Source: JBPOJN01 sp052033505 (lineage in GTDB: Bacteria; UBA10199; JACPAL01; GCA-016699445). Taken from it: 20,832 nucleotides of DNA. The notes beneath the pieces were generated by a model that was not told where the DNA came from, ran no database searches, and worked only from the letters and a program-made list of their open reading frames with translations. Numbering within the stretch: the stretch's first letter is position 1; each line of letters opens with the position of its first letter. The stretch spans positions 1 to 20,832 of the forward strand of contig JBPOJN010000079.1 of assembly GCA_052033505.1 (NCBI GenBank), written 5' to 3'. Positions 7,474 to 14,904 of the stretch are shown piece after piece. The position numbers were made by a program, and so were the translations under genes.

Positions 7474-9833
7474 AGCGTGGCGGCGATTTCTTCCACCTGG
7501 AAGGCTTCGATGACGTCACCGGGTTTGATGTCGTTGTAGTTTTCGATCGCGATACCGCATTCCATGGACGTGCTGACTTCACGGACGTCGTCTTTGAACC
7601 TCTTCAGCGACGAAATCTTGCCTTGGGTCACGATCTTGTTGTCACGCAACAAGCGAACGGTTGCGGAGCGAAGGATCTTGCCGTCGGTCACGCTGCAACC
7701 GGCGATGGTGCCGACCTTGGAAATCGTAAAAGCTTGGCGGACTTCGGCGCGGCCCAGGTATTTTTCTTCGTAAGTCGGGGCGAGCTTGCCCACCATGGCT
7801 TTTTTCAAATCATCGATGACTTCGTAGATGATGCTGTAGCTGCGGACTTGGATTTTTTCGCGTTCGGAGATCTCTCGGGCCTTGTTGTCCGGTCGAACGT
7901 TGAAGCCTACGACGATGGCGCGGGAAGCGACCGCCAACATGACGTCCGATTCGTTAACCGCACCGACTCCGGTATGAATGACGACGACTTTGACTTTTTC
8001 GGTGGTGAGCTTGACCAAGGCCTCGCGGATGGCTTCGACGGAGCCCTGAACGTCGCCTTTGACGACGACGCGAACTTCAGGCAATTCGCCCTTTTTAGTG
8101 TTCGCGAAAAATTCTTCGAGGCGGGCCGGAGCTTGGACTTGCTGTTTTGCCTCACGCGCTTTCTGGCCTCGATATTCGGAGACTTGGCGTGCGTCTTCTT
8201 CGGAATCCATGGCATGGAGCTTATCGCCCGCCATAGGAACCGACGACATACCCAAAACTTCGACGGGCTTGGAAGGCCCAGCTTCTTTGACCGGATTTCC
8301 TTGATGGTCGAGCAAGGCGCGGACTTTGCCGGAAGCAAGTCCGGCGACGATGATGTCCCCGACTTTCAGGGTACCTTCTTGGATCACGACGGTGGCGACG
8401 GGGCCGCGGCCTTTGTCCAAACGCGCTTCGATGATGGAGCCGACGCCGCGCTTAGTGACGGACGCTTTGAGTTCCAAGACTTCGGATTGAAGCAGGACCA
8501 TCTCCAGGAGCTCGGGCAACCCCATGCCGGTCTTCGCGGAGACAGGCACGATGATAGTGTCGCCGCCTAATTTTTCGGAGACCAGGCTGTATTCCATCAA
8601 ACCTCTCTCGATGCGTCCGAGATCAGCTTCGGGTTTGTCCATTTTATTAACCGCAACGACGATGGGCACCTTTGCGGCCTTCGCATGGTTGATGGCTTCG
8701 ATGGTCTGCGGCATGACACCGTCGTCGCCGGCCACGACCAAGATGACGATGTCGGTGACCTGGGCCCCGCGCGCGCGCATGGCGGTGAATGCTTCATGGC
8801 CCGGAGTATCGATAAACGTGATACTGCCTTTCGGCGTCTGCACTTCGTAGGCGCCGATGTGTTGCGTGATGCCTCCGGCCTCGCCCGCGGCCACTTGGGC
8901 CTTCCGTAAGGCGTCGAGCAGAGACGTCTTGCCGTGGTCGACGTGACCCATGACGGTCACGATCGGGGGTCTTTTCACTTGTTCGGCGGCGGCTTCAGCC
9001 TTCTGATCCTCTCCGACGATCTTATCGAGCAAGGTCGATTCCTGGAAGGCGACGTTTTCCACTTCATAACCGAAGTCGGTGGCGACCAAGGTCGCGGTAT
9101 CCAAATCGAGCTTGTGGTTCACGGTCGCCATCATGCCCATGCCCATTAATTTTTTGACGACGTCGGTGGCCTTGATGCTCATGCGATGGGCCAAATCACC
9201 GACGGAAATCACGCCTTCGATGCGCACGATGCGCTTGATGGCCTTAGGCGTCGTGATTTCCGTCTTCTTGAAATCTTTTTTGGCGAAAACTTTTTTCTTC
9301 TTCGAATTTTTTTCAGGACGGAAAACGCGTTCAAGACGTTCGGGAGCTGATTCCATGAGGTCGGCCGCGCGCTTAATGCCGCCGGCGCGATCGATCATTT
9401 CCATTTCGAGTTCGTCGCGGCTCTTACGGCGGGTCGAAAGCTTGCGGGCTTTTTCAGCCGCTTCGGCGGCAGCCGCTGAAAGAGGCTTGGGGGTAACGAT
9501 GCCGCCCGGGGTCGCCGCGGGCTTGGGTGCCGCAGGTCTTACCATCGGCGCGAACGGGCTGACGACGCGGATTTCCGGCATCTTGGGCATCTGGGGAACG
9601 CGCACCGGAACGGCTGGTACAACGGGCTTTTTCTCCGCTTCTTTTTCTTCGATGACCAGAGGGCGCGCGCTCGCGGGAGCCTGAGCTTCGGGAGTCTCTA
9701 CAGGGGCCGGAGCGGAAGGCGCAGCCTCGACCTCGGGTTCGGGTGCCGGAGCTTCTTCGGCTTTGGCACGCCGACGGATGATCGTCGATTTGACGCGTTT
9801 TTCTTCGACGGACGTTTTGGCTTCAGTGGTCAT
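7470..9833 (-). CDS. infB: Translation initiation factor IF-2
   Basis: GTPase (787 aa) that places initiator tRNA on the 30S subunit and promotes subunit joining. Residues 1 to about 190 are a low-complexity Ala/Pro/Glu/Lys-rich linker. An IF2_N module follows at about 195-260 (GVISVGDLAHRMSIKATDVVKKLMG). The G domain has GHVDHGKTS (G1, ~296-304), DTPGHEAF (G3, ~343), NKMDK (G4, ~396) and a SAK motif. Domains II, III and the C-terminal tRNA-binding domain complete the normal order; the ending GVIEAF is typical. Start ATG 9833 is 19 bp after the nusA stop with only a weak GAG upstream. No ylxR-like gene separates nusA and infB. Confidence 0.97.
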   Translation of the reverse strand: MTTEAKTSVEEKRVKSTIIRRRAKAEEAPAPEPEVEAAPSAPAPVETPEAQAPASARPLVIEEKEAEKKPVVPAVPVRVPQMPKMPEIRVVSPFAPMVRPAAPKPAATPGGIVTPKPLSAAAAEAAEKARKLSTRRKSRDELEMEMIDRAGGIKRAADLMESAPERLERVFRPEKNSKKKKVFAKKDFKKTEITTPKAIKRIVRIEGVISVGDLAHRMSIKATDVVKKLMGMGMMATVNHKLDLDTATLVATDFGYEVENVAFQESTLLDKIVGEDQKAEAAAEQVKRPPIVTVMGHVDHGKTSLLDALRKAQVAAGEAGGITQHIGAYEVQTPKGSITFIDTPGHEAFTAMRARGAQVTDIVILVVAGDDGVMPQTIEAINHAKAAKVPIVVAVNKMDKPEADLGRIERGLMEYSLVSEKLGGDTIIVPVSAKTGMGLPELLEMVLLQSEVLELKASVTKRGVGSIIEARLDKGRGPVATVVIQEGTLKVGDIIVAGLASGKVRALLDHQGNPVKEAGPSKPVEVLGMSSVPMAGDKLHAMDSEEDARQVSEYRGQKAREAKQQVQAPARLEEFFANTKKGELPEVRVVVKGDVQGSVEAIREALVKLTTEKVKVVVIHTGVGAVNESDVMLAVASRAIVVGFNVRPDNKAREISEREKIQVRSYSIIYEVIDDLKKAMVGKLAPTYEEKYLGRAEVRQAFTISKVGTIAGCSVTDGKILRSATVRLLRDNKIVTQGKISSLKRFKDDVREVSTSMECGIAIENYNDIKPGDVIEAFQVEEIAATL

Positions 9834-9852
9834 TGATTCTCAATTCTTAAAA

Positions 9853-11331
9853 TTAATGTCTCGTCGAAGATCCGCTCAGACTTTCGCGGCAGCTTTCGAT
9901 GAGCTGCATGGCCTTCGCGGGCGGAATGCCCGTTTTTTCCGATAATTCATCCGGCGTGCTCTGAGCCACTTGCGAAGGCATCGTGATACCCGCCGCCGCT
10001 AGTAGTTCCAAAGTCTTCGCGCCAACGCCCTTTACATTTTCCAAAGGAGTTTCGTCTCGGCCCGAGGCTTCGACGACGGCAATGCCTTCGGCTTTCTTGT
10101 TGTCGACGTAAGCTTTGGCGGAAGCCTGCAATTCCTGCAAACGGCCCGCGCTCATGCCGGGAATCTGCTGTAACTCTTCGATGGACGCGGCCACGATTTC
10201 TTCGGGGCTACGGAACGCATGGCTGTAGAAAATCATAGCGGACGGCTCATCGATGCCCAGTGCTTCCGACAGCGTCTTCTTCGCCTTCTTGGCCATCTCA
10301 TCGAGCTTCGTCTCGCTATAGATGTCGATGTTCCAGCCGGTCAATTCGGCCGCCAAACGCACGTTCTGGCCTTTTTTACCGATCGCGAGAGAGAGTTGGT
10401 CGTCAGGAACGATGATTTCCATGTTCCGGTCTTTTTCATTGATGATGACGCGCGAAACTTCGGCCGGCGCGATCGCATTGCAGACGAATTTCGCCGGATC
10501 CGGGTCCCAAGACACGATGTCGATTTTTTCGCCGCGCATTTCCTGGACGACGTTCTGGACGCGGGAACCTTTCATGCCGACGCAGGCACCGACGGGATCG
10601 ACGTCGCTGTCGCGCGAATAAACCGCGATCTTCGAGCGGAGTCCCGGCTCACGGGCGGCGCTCTTGATTTCTACGATGCCTTCGGAAATTTCCGGCACTT
10701 CCATTTCGAACAATTTAATCAACAAGCCCCGGTCGCGGCGGCTCAAGATCAACGACGGACCGCGCGCGTTCTTCTGCAGGGCCAGGAAATACGCCTGGAT
10801 GCGGTCGTTCGCCCGGTATTCCTCGCTCTTCACCTGCTCGCGCGGCGGCAAAATCGCCTCAGTGCGGCCCAAATCAACGATGACGTTTCCTTTTTCCACG
10901 CGGCGCACGATGCCGGTGATCAGCTCGTGCACGCGGTCTTTATACTCACTGAAAACGATGTCGCGCTCGGCGTCACGCACTTTTTGGATAATGACTTGCT
11001 TGGCCGTCTGGGCCGCGATGCGTCCCAAGAACGTATTGTCGAGCTTTTCACCGATGCTGTCCCCTTCTTGCGCCTCGGGATCCAGGTGATGGGCGTCTTC
11101 CTTCGAGACTTCGATGTAAGGATTCGTGACTTCGGAGACGACGGTGCGGAATTGGAAGAGCTCCACTTCGCCCAGGTCTTCGTTGAACTTGGCCTCGATC
11201 TCGCGCTCATGGCCGTATTTCTTTCGGGCGGCCATCAGCATCGCGGACTCGATGGCTTCCGTGATGATTTCCTTGGGGATCGATTTTTCCTTCGCGACGA
11301 CTTCGATGATTTTCGTGAGGTTCTGCTGCAT
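9853..11331 (-). CDS. nusA: Transcription termination/antitermination factor NusA
   Basis: RNA polymerase-associated elongation factor (492 aa). Domain order is complete: polymerase-binding N-terminal domain (1-~125), S1 (~135-200), KH1 (~230-295, with DPVGACVGMKGSRVQNV), KH2 (~305-345, with SLAIGKKGQNVRLAA), then two helix-hairpin-helix repeats (~365-410 and ~425-485, SIEELQQIPGMSAGRLQEL and LENVKGVGAKTLELLAAAG). The length matches proteobacterial NusA that carries C-terminal acidic repeats. ATG at 11331 has GGAG about ten bases upstream, and the rimP stop is 23 bp upstream. In E. coli NusA controls its own operon through leader terminators; the leader hairpin upstream of rimP in this window would allow the same. 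Confidence 0.97.
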   Translation of the reverse strand: MQQNLTKIIEVVAKEKSIPKEIITEAIESAMLMAARKKYGHEREIEAKFNEDLGEVELFQFRTVVSEVTNPYIEVSKEDAHHLDPEAQEGDSIGEKLDNTFLGRIAAQTAKQVIIQKVRDAERDIVFSEYKDRVHELITGIVRRVEKGNVIVDLGRTEAILPPREQVKSEEYRANDRIQAYFLALQKNARGPSLILSRRDRGLLIKLFEMEVPEISEGIVEIKSAAREPGLRSKIAVYSRDSDVDPVGACVGMKGSRVQNVVQEMRGEKIDIVSWDPDPAKFVCNAIAPAEVSRVIINEKDRNMEIIVPDDQLSLAIGKKGQNVRLAAELTGWNIDIYSETKLDEMAKKAKKTLSEALGIDEPSAMIFYSHAFRSPEEIVAASIEELQQIPGMSAGRLQELQASAKAYVDNKKAEGIAVVEASGRDETPLENVKGVGAKTLELLAAAGITMPSQVAQSTPDELSEKTGIPPAKAMQLIESCRESLSGSSTRH

Positions 11332-11354
11332 CTTCGTACTCCGATATTAGGTTA

Positions 11355-11807
11355 TTAAAAAACTAAGTTCGCCTTCTCAATCAAGGACTGCGTAATTTTG
11401 TACTCCTGCCCGTCCACTTCGATGACGACGCTGCCGTCCTCGACGCCCTTCAACAGGCCTTTATAGTTCCGGCGGTTCGTCACCGGATCCATCGCTTCCC
11501 GTGTGCGGATCGCGGCGACCTTGCCCGTGAAACGCACGAAGTCGGATTCTTTGACCAAAGGCCTATCCAACCCTGGCGACGAAACCTCCAAAAGGCATCG
11601 ATCCCCGATGACGCCTTCCACCTCCAAGAGTGTCTCAATCTCCCGGGAGATTTTCTCGCATTGGCCGACGGAGACACCGCCTTCGTAATCGACCAAGACC
11701 CGGAGGATCTTCCGGCCCATTTCGGTCACGACGCGTACGTCGACGAATTCACATCCGAGAGACTCGATCACGGGGACTATCAGATCCTGAATCTTCTTGG
11801 TGTCCAT
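11355..11807 (-). CDS. rimP: Ribosome maturation factor RimP
   Basis: First gene of the cluster, 150 residues, required for 30S maturation. It shows the RimP N-terminal domain (IVPVIESLGCEFVDVRVV, LRVLVDYEGGVSVGQCEKISREIE) with LLEVSSPGLDRPL, the strongest family signature, and a C-terminal SH3-like domain ending in ITQSLIEKANLVF. ATG at 11807 is preceded by TTAGG but no strong Shine-Dalgarno sequence. rimP-nusA-infB is a conserved bacterial order. The leader between this gene and the divergent tRNA genes holds a terminator-like structure. Confidence 0.94.
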   Translation of the reverse strand: MDTKKIQDLIVPVIESLGCEFVDVRVVTEMGRKILRVLVDYEGGVSVGQCEKISREIETLLEVEGVIGDRCLLEVSSPGLDRPLVKESDFVRFTGKVAAIRTREAMDPVTNRRNYKGLLKGVEDGSVVIEVDGQEYKITQSLIEKANLVF

Positions 11808-11834
11808 CGGCGATATGTACCTAAGCTAGGCCCC

Positions 11835-11894
11835 AAAAAAAGAAAGTGGGCGTCAAGCCCACCTCCGGAAAAAACGACCGAAAATGTGGGGCTT
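11835..11894 (-). promoter_or_regulatory. Putative transcription attenuator in the rimP-nusA-infB leader
   Basis: On the minus strand GTGGGC-TTGAC-GCCCAC (11862 to 11846) is followed at once by TTTCTTTTTTT (11845 to 11835), an intrinsic-terminator layout 28 bp before the rimP start. No minus-strand gene lies upstream for it to terminate. AAGCCCCAC (11894 to 11886) can pair with GTGGGCTT, the 5' arm of the terminator, with one bulge, and GCCCCA can also pair with TGGGGC just after the U-run. These are mutually exclusive folds of the kind used in attenuation. The effector, if any, is unknown. Confidence 0.55.
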
Positions 11895-11918
11895 CTTTTA
11901 GATGAAGCAAGATACTGA

Positions 11919-11946
11919 TTGCAATACAAAAAAATCTGGCTAGTGT
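11919..11946 (+). promoter_or_regulatory. Possible promoter of the tRNA pair
   Basis: TTGCAA (11919-11924), a 16-bp spacer and TAGTGT (11941-11946) would start transcription about 15 bases before tRNA-Leu. The -35-like hexamer is its own reverse complement, so it could also be read on the minus strand toward rimP. Consensus matching only; the -10 element is weak. Confidence 0.35.
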
Positions 11947-11967
11947 GCGCCGCCTCATTGGAACCAA

Positions 11968-12051
11968 GCCGCCTTGGTGGAACTGGTAGACACGCGAGAC
12001 TCAAAATCTCGTGGGGGCAACTCCGTGGGGGTTCGAGTCCCTCAGGCTGCA
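11968..12051 (+). tRNA. tRNA-Leu (anticodon CAA)
   Basis: The 84-nt class II tRNA has a long variable arm. The anticodon loop CTCAAAA sits on the stem CGAGA/TCTCG, giving anticodon CAA for UUG codons. The T arm GGGGG-TTCGAGT-CCCTC is intact. Acceptor strands are GCCGCCT and AGGCTGC; they pair except for a C3/U70 mismatch. The discriminator base is A, as bacterial leucyl-tRNA synthetase expects. CCA is not encoded, so it must be added after transcription. Confidence 0.95.
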
Positions 12052-12061
12052 AGTGTGGAAA

Positions 12062-12089
12062 TCGGAGGGAGATACCACTCTCCCTCCGA
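12062..12089. repeat. Perfect 11-bp hairpin between the two tRNA genes
   Basis: TCGGAGGGAGA and TCTCCCTCCGA are perfect reverse complements around the six-base loop TACCAC. No U-run follows on the plus strand, so it is not a standard terminator. It may be a processing signal between the two tRNAs, since it lies exactly between them. Confidence 0.7.
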
Positions 12090-12100
12090 ACCTCCCATTC

Positions 12101-12173
12101 GGCAGCGTAGCTCAGTTGGTAGAGCAGGCGGTTCATACCCGCCGTGTCGAGGGTTCGAATCCTTCCGCTGCCA
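12101..12173 (+). tRNA. tRNA-Met (anticodon CAT), probably elongator
   Basis: A 73-nt cloverleaf with acceptor stem GGCAGCG/CGCTGCC, discriminator A and anticodon stem-loop GGCGG-TTCATAC-CCGCC. The 1:72 pair is G-C and the anticodon stem lacks the three consecutive G-C pairs of initiator tRNA, so this is not tRNA-fMet. A lysidine-modified tRNA-Ile2 also has a CAT gene anticodon and cannot be fully excluded. CCA is not encoded. Confidence 0.92.
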
Positions 12174-12175
12174 CA

Positions 12176-12262
12176 TAAATTTTTCACAGAAAAATTTATC
12201 CTCCATTTTCTAATGCCATTTTCTCTGGGCGAAAAATTAGAAAATAGTCCGCCGGAGGCGGA
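12176..12262 (+). repeat. Cluster of inverted repeats between tRNA-Met and der
   Basis: The 117-bp gap holds three nested structures. TAAATTTTTC-ACA-GAAAAATTTA (12176-12198) is a perfect 10-bp stem just after tRNA-Met. ATTTTCTAAT (12205-12214) is mirrored by ATTAGAAAAT (12236-12245), and CCATTTTCT occurs twice (12203, 12216). TCCGCC-GGA-GGCGGA (12248-12262) is a compact GC stem. The first may end the tRNA transcript; the rest would lie in the der leader. Confidence 0.6.
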
Positions 12263-12290
12263 GAAAATAGAAAATAGAGGCTTTCCTCCA

Positions 12291-13613
12291 ATGCTTCCCA
12301 TCATCGCCATCATCGGCCGCCCGAACGTCGGCAAGTCCACCCTCTTCAACCGTTTGGTCGGTGGACGCCGCGCCATCACGCTCGATGAGCCCGGTGTCAC
12401 GCGCGACCGTCATTATGGAGAGGCGAATTGGGACGGCCGCGACTTCACCGTCATCGATACGGGCGGCATTTCACCGGGACGCGGTGGTATCGAAGAGAAA
12501 ATCCGCGATCAAGTCGACTTGGCCGTCGAAGAAGCCCACTGCCTGCTCTTCGTGCTCGACGCGCACTCAGGAATATTACCGGAAGAACAAGAAGTCCTCC
12601 ATCGTCTGCGCCGCTCGGGAAAACCCCTCTTTTTCGTCATCAACAAAATCGACGAGCCCATGCATGAAGACCTGCTCTCGGATTTCTATGCGTTAGGAGA
12701 CCGCGTGTATCCGATCTCGGCCGAGCACGGATACAAAGTGAATGATCTGCTTGACGCCGTTTTACTCACGTTTCCACCGAAGACCGAGGCCACAGAAGAA
12801 AAAAAGAAACCTATTCGGTTAGCGGTCATAGGACTGCCCAACGTCGGAAAATCCTCTCTGCTGAACCGACTTCTCGGCCAAGACCGCTTGGTCGTACACA
12901 ACGAACCCGGCACCACGCGCGACACTATCGACACGCCCGTGACCGTGAACGGCCAGGACTACCTGCTCATCGACACGGCGGGCATCCGCCGCAAGGGAAA
13001 ATGGTCCTCGAAAGTCGAACGTTATTCCGTCCTAAGTTCACTCAAAGCCGTCGACCGCTGCGATATTTGCCTCCTCGTCATGGACGCCAAAGAAGGCATC
13101 CACAAGCAGGACGCGCACGTGGCGGGCTACGCCTTCGAAAAATCGAAGGCTCTGATTCTAGTCGGCAATAAATGGGACTTGGTGAAGGCCGCGGAAAAAA
13201 CCTCCGAAAAAGATCGCCAGAAAAAATTCGTCGAACAGATCGACGATTCGCTGCGATTTTTGGAGCACGCCCCGATTCTTTTTCTTTCGGCGAAAACCGG
13301 CGAAGGCTGCAAAGATATCTGGAGCGAGGTCAAAAAACTCTACGAACAATGCGGCCGCAAGATCCCGACGAGCGAAGTGAACCGCACGTTCGAAAGCCTG
13401 CTCGCCGCTCACAATCCGCCGGTGTACCGCGGCAAACCCGTGAAATTTTATTACGCGACGCAAACGAAAACGTTTCCGCTGACATTCTTGGCCTTCGTGA
13501 ACGCACCCGAAGGCGTGCATTTTTCCTTCAAGCGTTACTTGATCAACGGTTTCCGCAAGGCGTTTTCTTTCGGTGGCGCCCCGATCGCGATGGTGTTCCG
13601 CCGCAAAAGATAA
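12291..13613 (+). CDS. der: Ribosome-assembly GTPase Der (EngA)
   Basis: Essential double-GTPase (440 aa) that acts in 50S subunit assembly. The first G domain has GRPNVGKST at residues 9-17, an ITLDEPGVTRDR switch, DTGG and NKID. The second has GLPNVGKSS, HNEPGTTRDTID, DTAGIRRKGK and NKWD. The C-terminal KH-like domain follows (FYYATQTKTFPLTFLAFVN, SFKRYLINGFRKAF, GAPI). ATG at 12291 is chosen because the family starts immediately at this point (LPIIAIIGRPNVGKS). AGAGG ends ten bases upstream as a modest ribosome binding site. The frame is open further upstream through the tRNA region, but that part is not Der. The lipoprotein gene follows 30 bp later and may share its transcript. Confidence 0.97.
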   Translation: MLPIIAIIGRPNVGKSTLFNRLVGGRRAITLDEPGVTRDRHYGEANWDGRDFTVIDTGGISPGRGGIEEKIRDQVDLAVEEAHCLLFVLDAHSGILPEEQEVLHRLRRSGKPLFFVINKIDEPMHEDLLSDFYALGDRVYPISAEHGYKVNDLLDAVLLTFPPKTEATEEKKKPIRLAVIGLPNVGKSSLLNRLLGQDRLVVHNEPGTTRDTIDTPVTVNGQDYLLIDTAGIRRKGKWSSKVERYSVLSSLKAVDRCDICLLVMDAKEGIHKQDAHVAGYAFEKSKALILVGNKWDLVKAAEKTSEKDRQKKFVEQIDDSLRFLEHAPILFLSAKTGEGCKDIWSEVKKLYEQCGRKIPTSEVNRTFESLLAAHNPPVYRGKPVKFYYATQTKTFPLTFLAFVNAPEGVHFSFKRYLINGFRKAFSFGGAPIAMVFRRKR

Positions 13614-13643
13614 GTACGCACCGAAATTCAGAAAAGGAGTTCC

Positions 13644-14756
13644 ATGAAAAAGCTTTGCCTTTTATTCGCTTTTTCCCTTTTAGTGGCCCTTATGGCGTGT
13701 GGTCGCGAAAAATCGGAAGACGAACCAAAACCGCCCTTCCCCCCGGCCGTCGCGCAACCGCTCCCGTCGATTGTTTTTGAAAAAATCCCGCTCGAAAAAA
13801 TACCGTCTTACTGCGAGCGCGACGATAAGCTTCGGACCTCCGAGGACATCGAGGCTTTGATTGAAAATCCGAACCCCGCGCCCTTATCCAAGGTCCGTCG
13901 CGCCTATAACTGCGTGGGGCAAACCTACGTCACGGCCTACTTCGATTACGGGACTCCGAAAGCCGCGAACCGCGCCGTGAATCGTTTAGCGGGACGCGTC
14001 TTTCACGGTGACGGACCGGTCCCGAACATACGCTACAACGAAGTCTTGCGCCGAGACTCGGTCGTCGTCGTCATCGTCGGCGAAGGAACCGCGGCGACGC
14101 AATTGGCCTTCGAATTATACCGCGAAAAATCCTTCGAACCCGCCCTACCCGGACGTACCTTGCTCAATCAATATTTCGAAGCCTCCAAACAAGGCTCGAT
14201 GCTTTTGACGCTGCTGACGTCCTCGGGACAAGCCGCTTTGGACTCCGCCCTCTTTTTCGGCACCGACTTGAAATGCGACTCCGGCGGAAACCCGCTCTTT
14301 TGTGAAGCCATCAAACACTACGATGGACGCTCAACCCTTCCCGATCCGCCGCGCAGCGGGGATCCCCAGGTGCTCTGGGGCCTTTGCATCGACGTTTCCG
14401 GTCCCCAACCGCGTGAAGACGTATGCTGGTTTTTGCGTTCTCCGTTAGGCGTCTCACTGGGAAAAGCCTCCGACATCGAAAAAACCGCCCCAATGGACGA
14501 AGCGACTCGACTCAAAATTCGCGACTCCATTTCTCAGGGCGTTAACCCTTCGGTCCCTGAGGCCCTCAATGAAGCCGTACTGGATTTAGGACCCGGAACT
14601 CCTCCCGTTTATAAAGCCGGAACCTGGATCGCGTCCGTGTCGAAAGACGTCGTCCTCCATATGCGCGGCACAACGGAGCGCTTGATCGTACTCGGCACAT
14701 CACCCAACACCACAAACCGCCGCTTCGTCGCTCTCTTTATGCTTCCTAAGAGTTAG
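13644..14756 (+). CDS. Predicted lipoprotein of unknown function
   Basis: I do not recognise this 370-residue protein. It begins with a classic lipoprotein signal (KKLCLLFAFSLLVALMAC) with lipobox Leu16-Met17-Ala18-Cys19 and Gly20, so it should be lipidated and sent to the periplasmic face of a membrane. A charged, proline-rich linker (about residues 21-45) follows. The mature part contains scattered cysteines (for example near YCERDDKL, YNCVG, LKCDSGG, LFCEAI and DVCWFLRS) that could form disulfides. No catalytic motif is visible. The start ATG has AAAAGGAG seven bases upstream. It sits 30 bp after der and before an independent serine recombinase. Base composition resembles the neighbours. 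Confidence 0.88.
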   Translation: MKKLCLLFAFSLLVALMACGREKSEDEPKPPFPPAVAQPLPSIVFEKIPLEKIPSYCERDDKLRTSEDIEALIENPNPAPLSKVRRAYNCVGQTYVTAYFDYGTPKAANRAVNRLAGRVFHGDGPVPNIRYNEVLRRDSVVVVIVGEGTAATQLAFELYREKSFEPALPGRTLLNQYFEASKQGSMLLTLLTSSGQAALDSALFFGTDLKCDSGGNPLFCEAIKHYDGRSTLPDPPRSGDPQVLWGLCIDVSGPQPREDVCWFLRSPLGVSLGKASDIEKTAPMDEATRLKIRDSISQGVNPSVPEALNEAVLDLGPGTPPVYKAGTWIASVSKDVVLHMRGTTERLIVLGTSPNTTNRRFVALFMLPKS

Positions 14757-14904
14757 TTTTATTTTTTGAACATAAGCTTTTGTATTTACTTGTTTTTTAC
14801 TCTTCAGGATAAAAAATTATCAAAAAAGTGAATCTTGACGCAACATGACAAGTATTTCTCTTCGATAGTCATGACTTACAGGGGGCAATCATGACGGAGG
14901 AGAT
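14757..14904 (+). promoter_or_regulatory. AT-rich upstream region of the recombinase with TCATGAC repeats
   Basis: This 148-bp gap is T- and A-rich directly after the lipoprotein stop (a run of T follows but no clear stem). It contains a small stem GATAA-AAAA-TTATC. TCATGAC occurs twice in direct orientation at 14869 and 14889, 20 bp apart and ending against the ribosome binding site, and CATGAC occurs again at 14844. TTGACG (14835-14840) could be a -35 element, but I see no convincing -10. The repeats could be an operator or a recombinase-binding site. Two tiny overlapping frames (ATG 14871 and ATG 14891) precede the recombinase start. Confidence 0.4.

Noticed and set aside
7623..8570. A 315-codon plus-strand open frame
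   Set aside because: It lies antisense to the IF-2 G domain and shows only shadow composition; no ribosome binding site or family motif.
10219..11358. A 379-codon plus-strand open frame
   Set aside because: It is antisense to nusA, whose protein has every expected domain; the reverse product is a low-complexity Asp/Phe/Arg-rich shadow.
12144..12290. Upstream extension of der
   Set aside because: The frame would start inside tRNA-Met; the family N-terminus begins at 12291.
11780..12400. A 206-codon minus-strand open frame
   Set aside because: It crosses two tRNA genes and the starts of der and rimP; its product reflects tRNA sequence.
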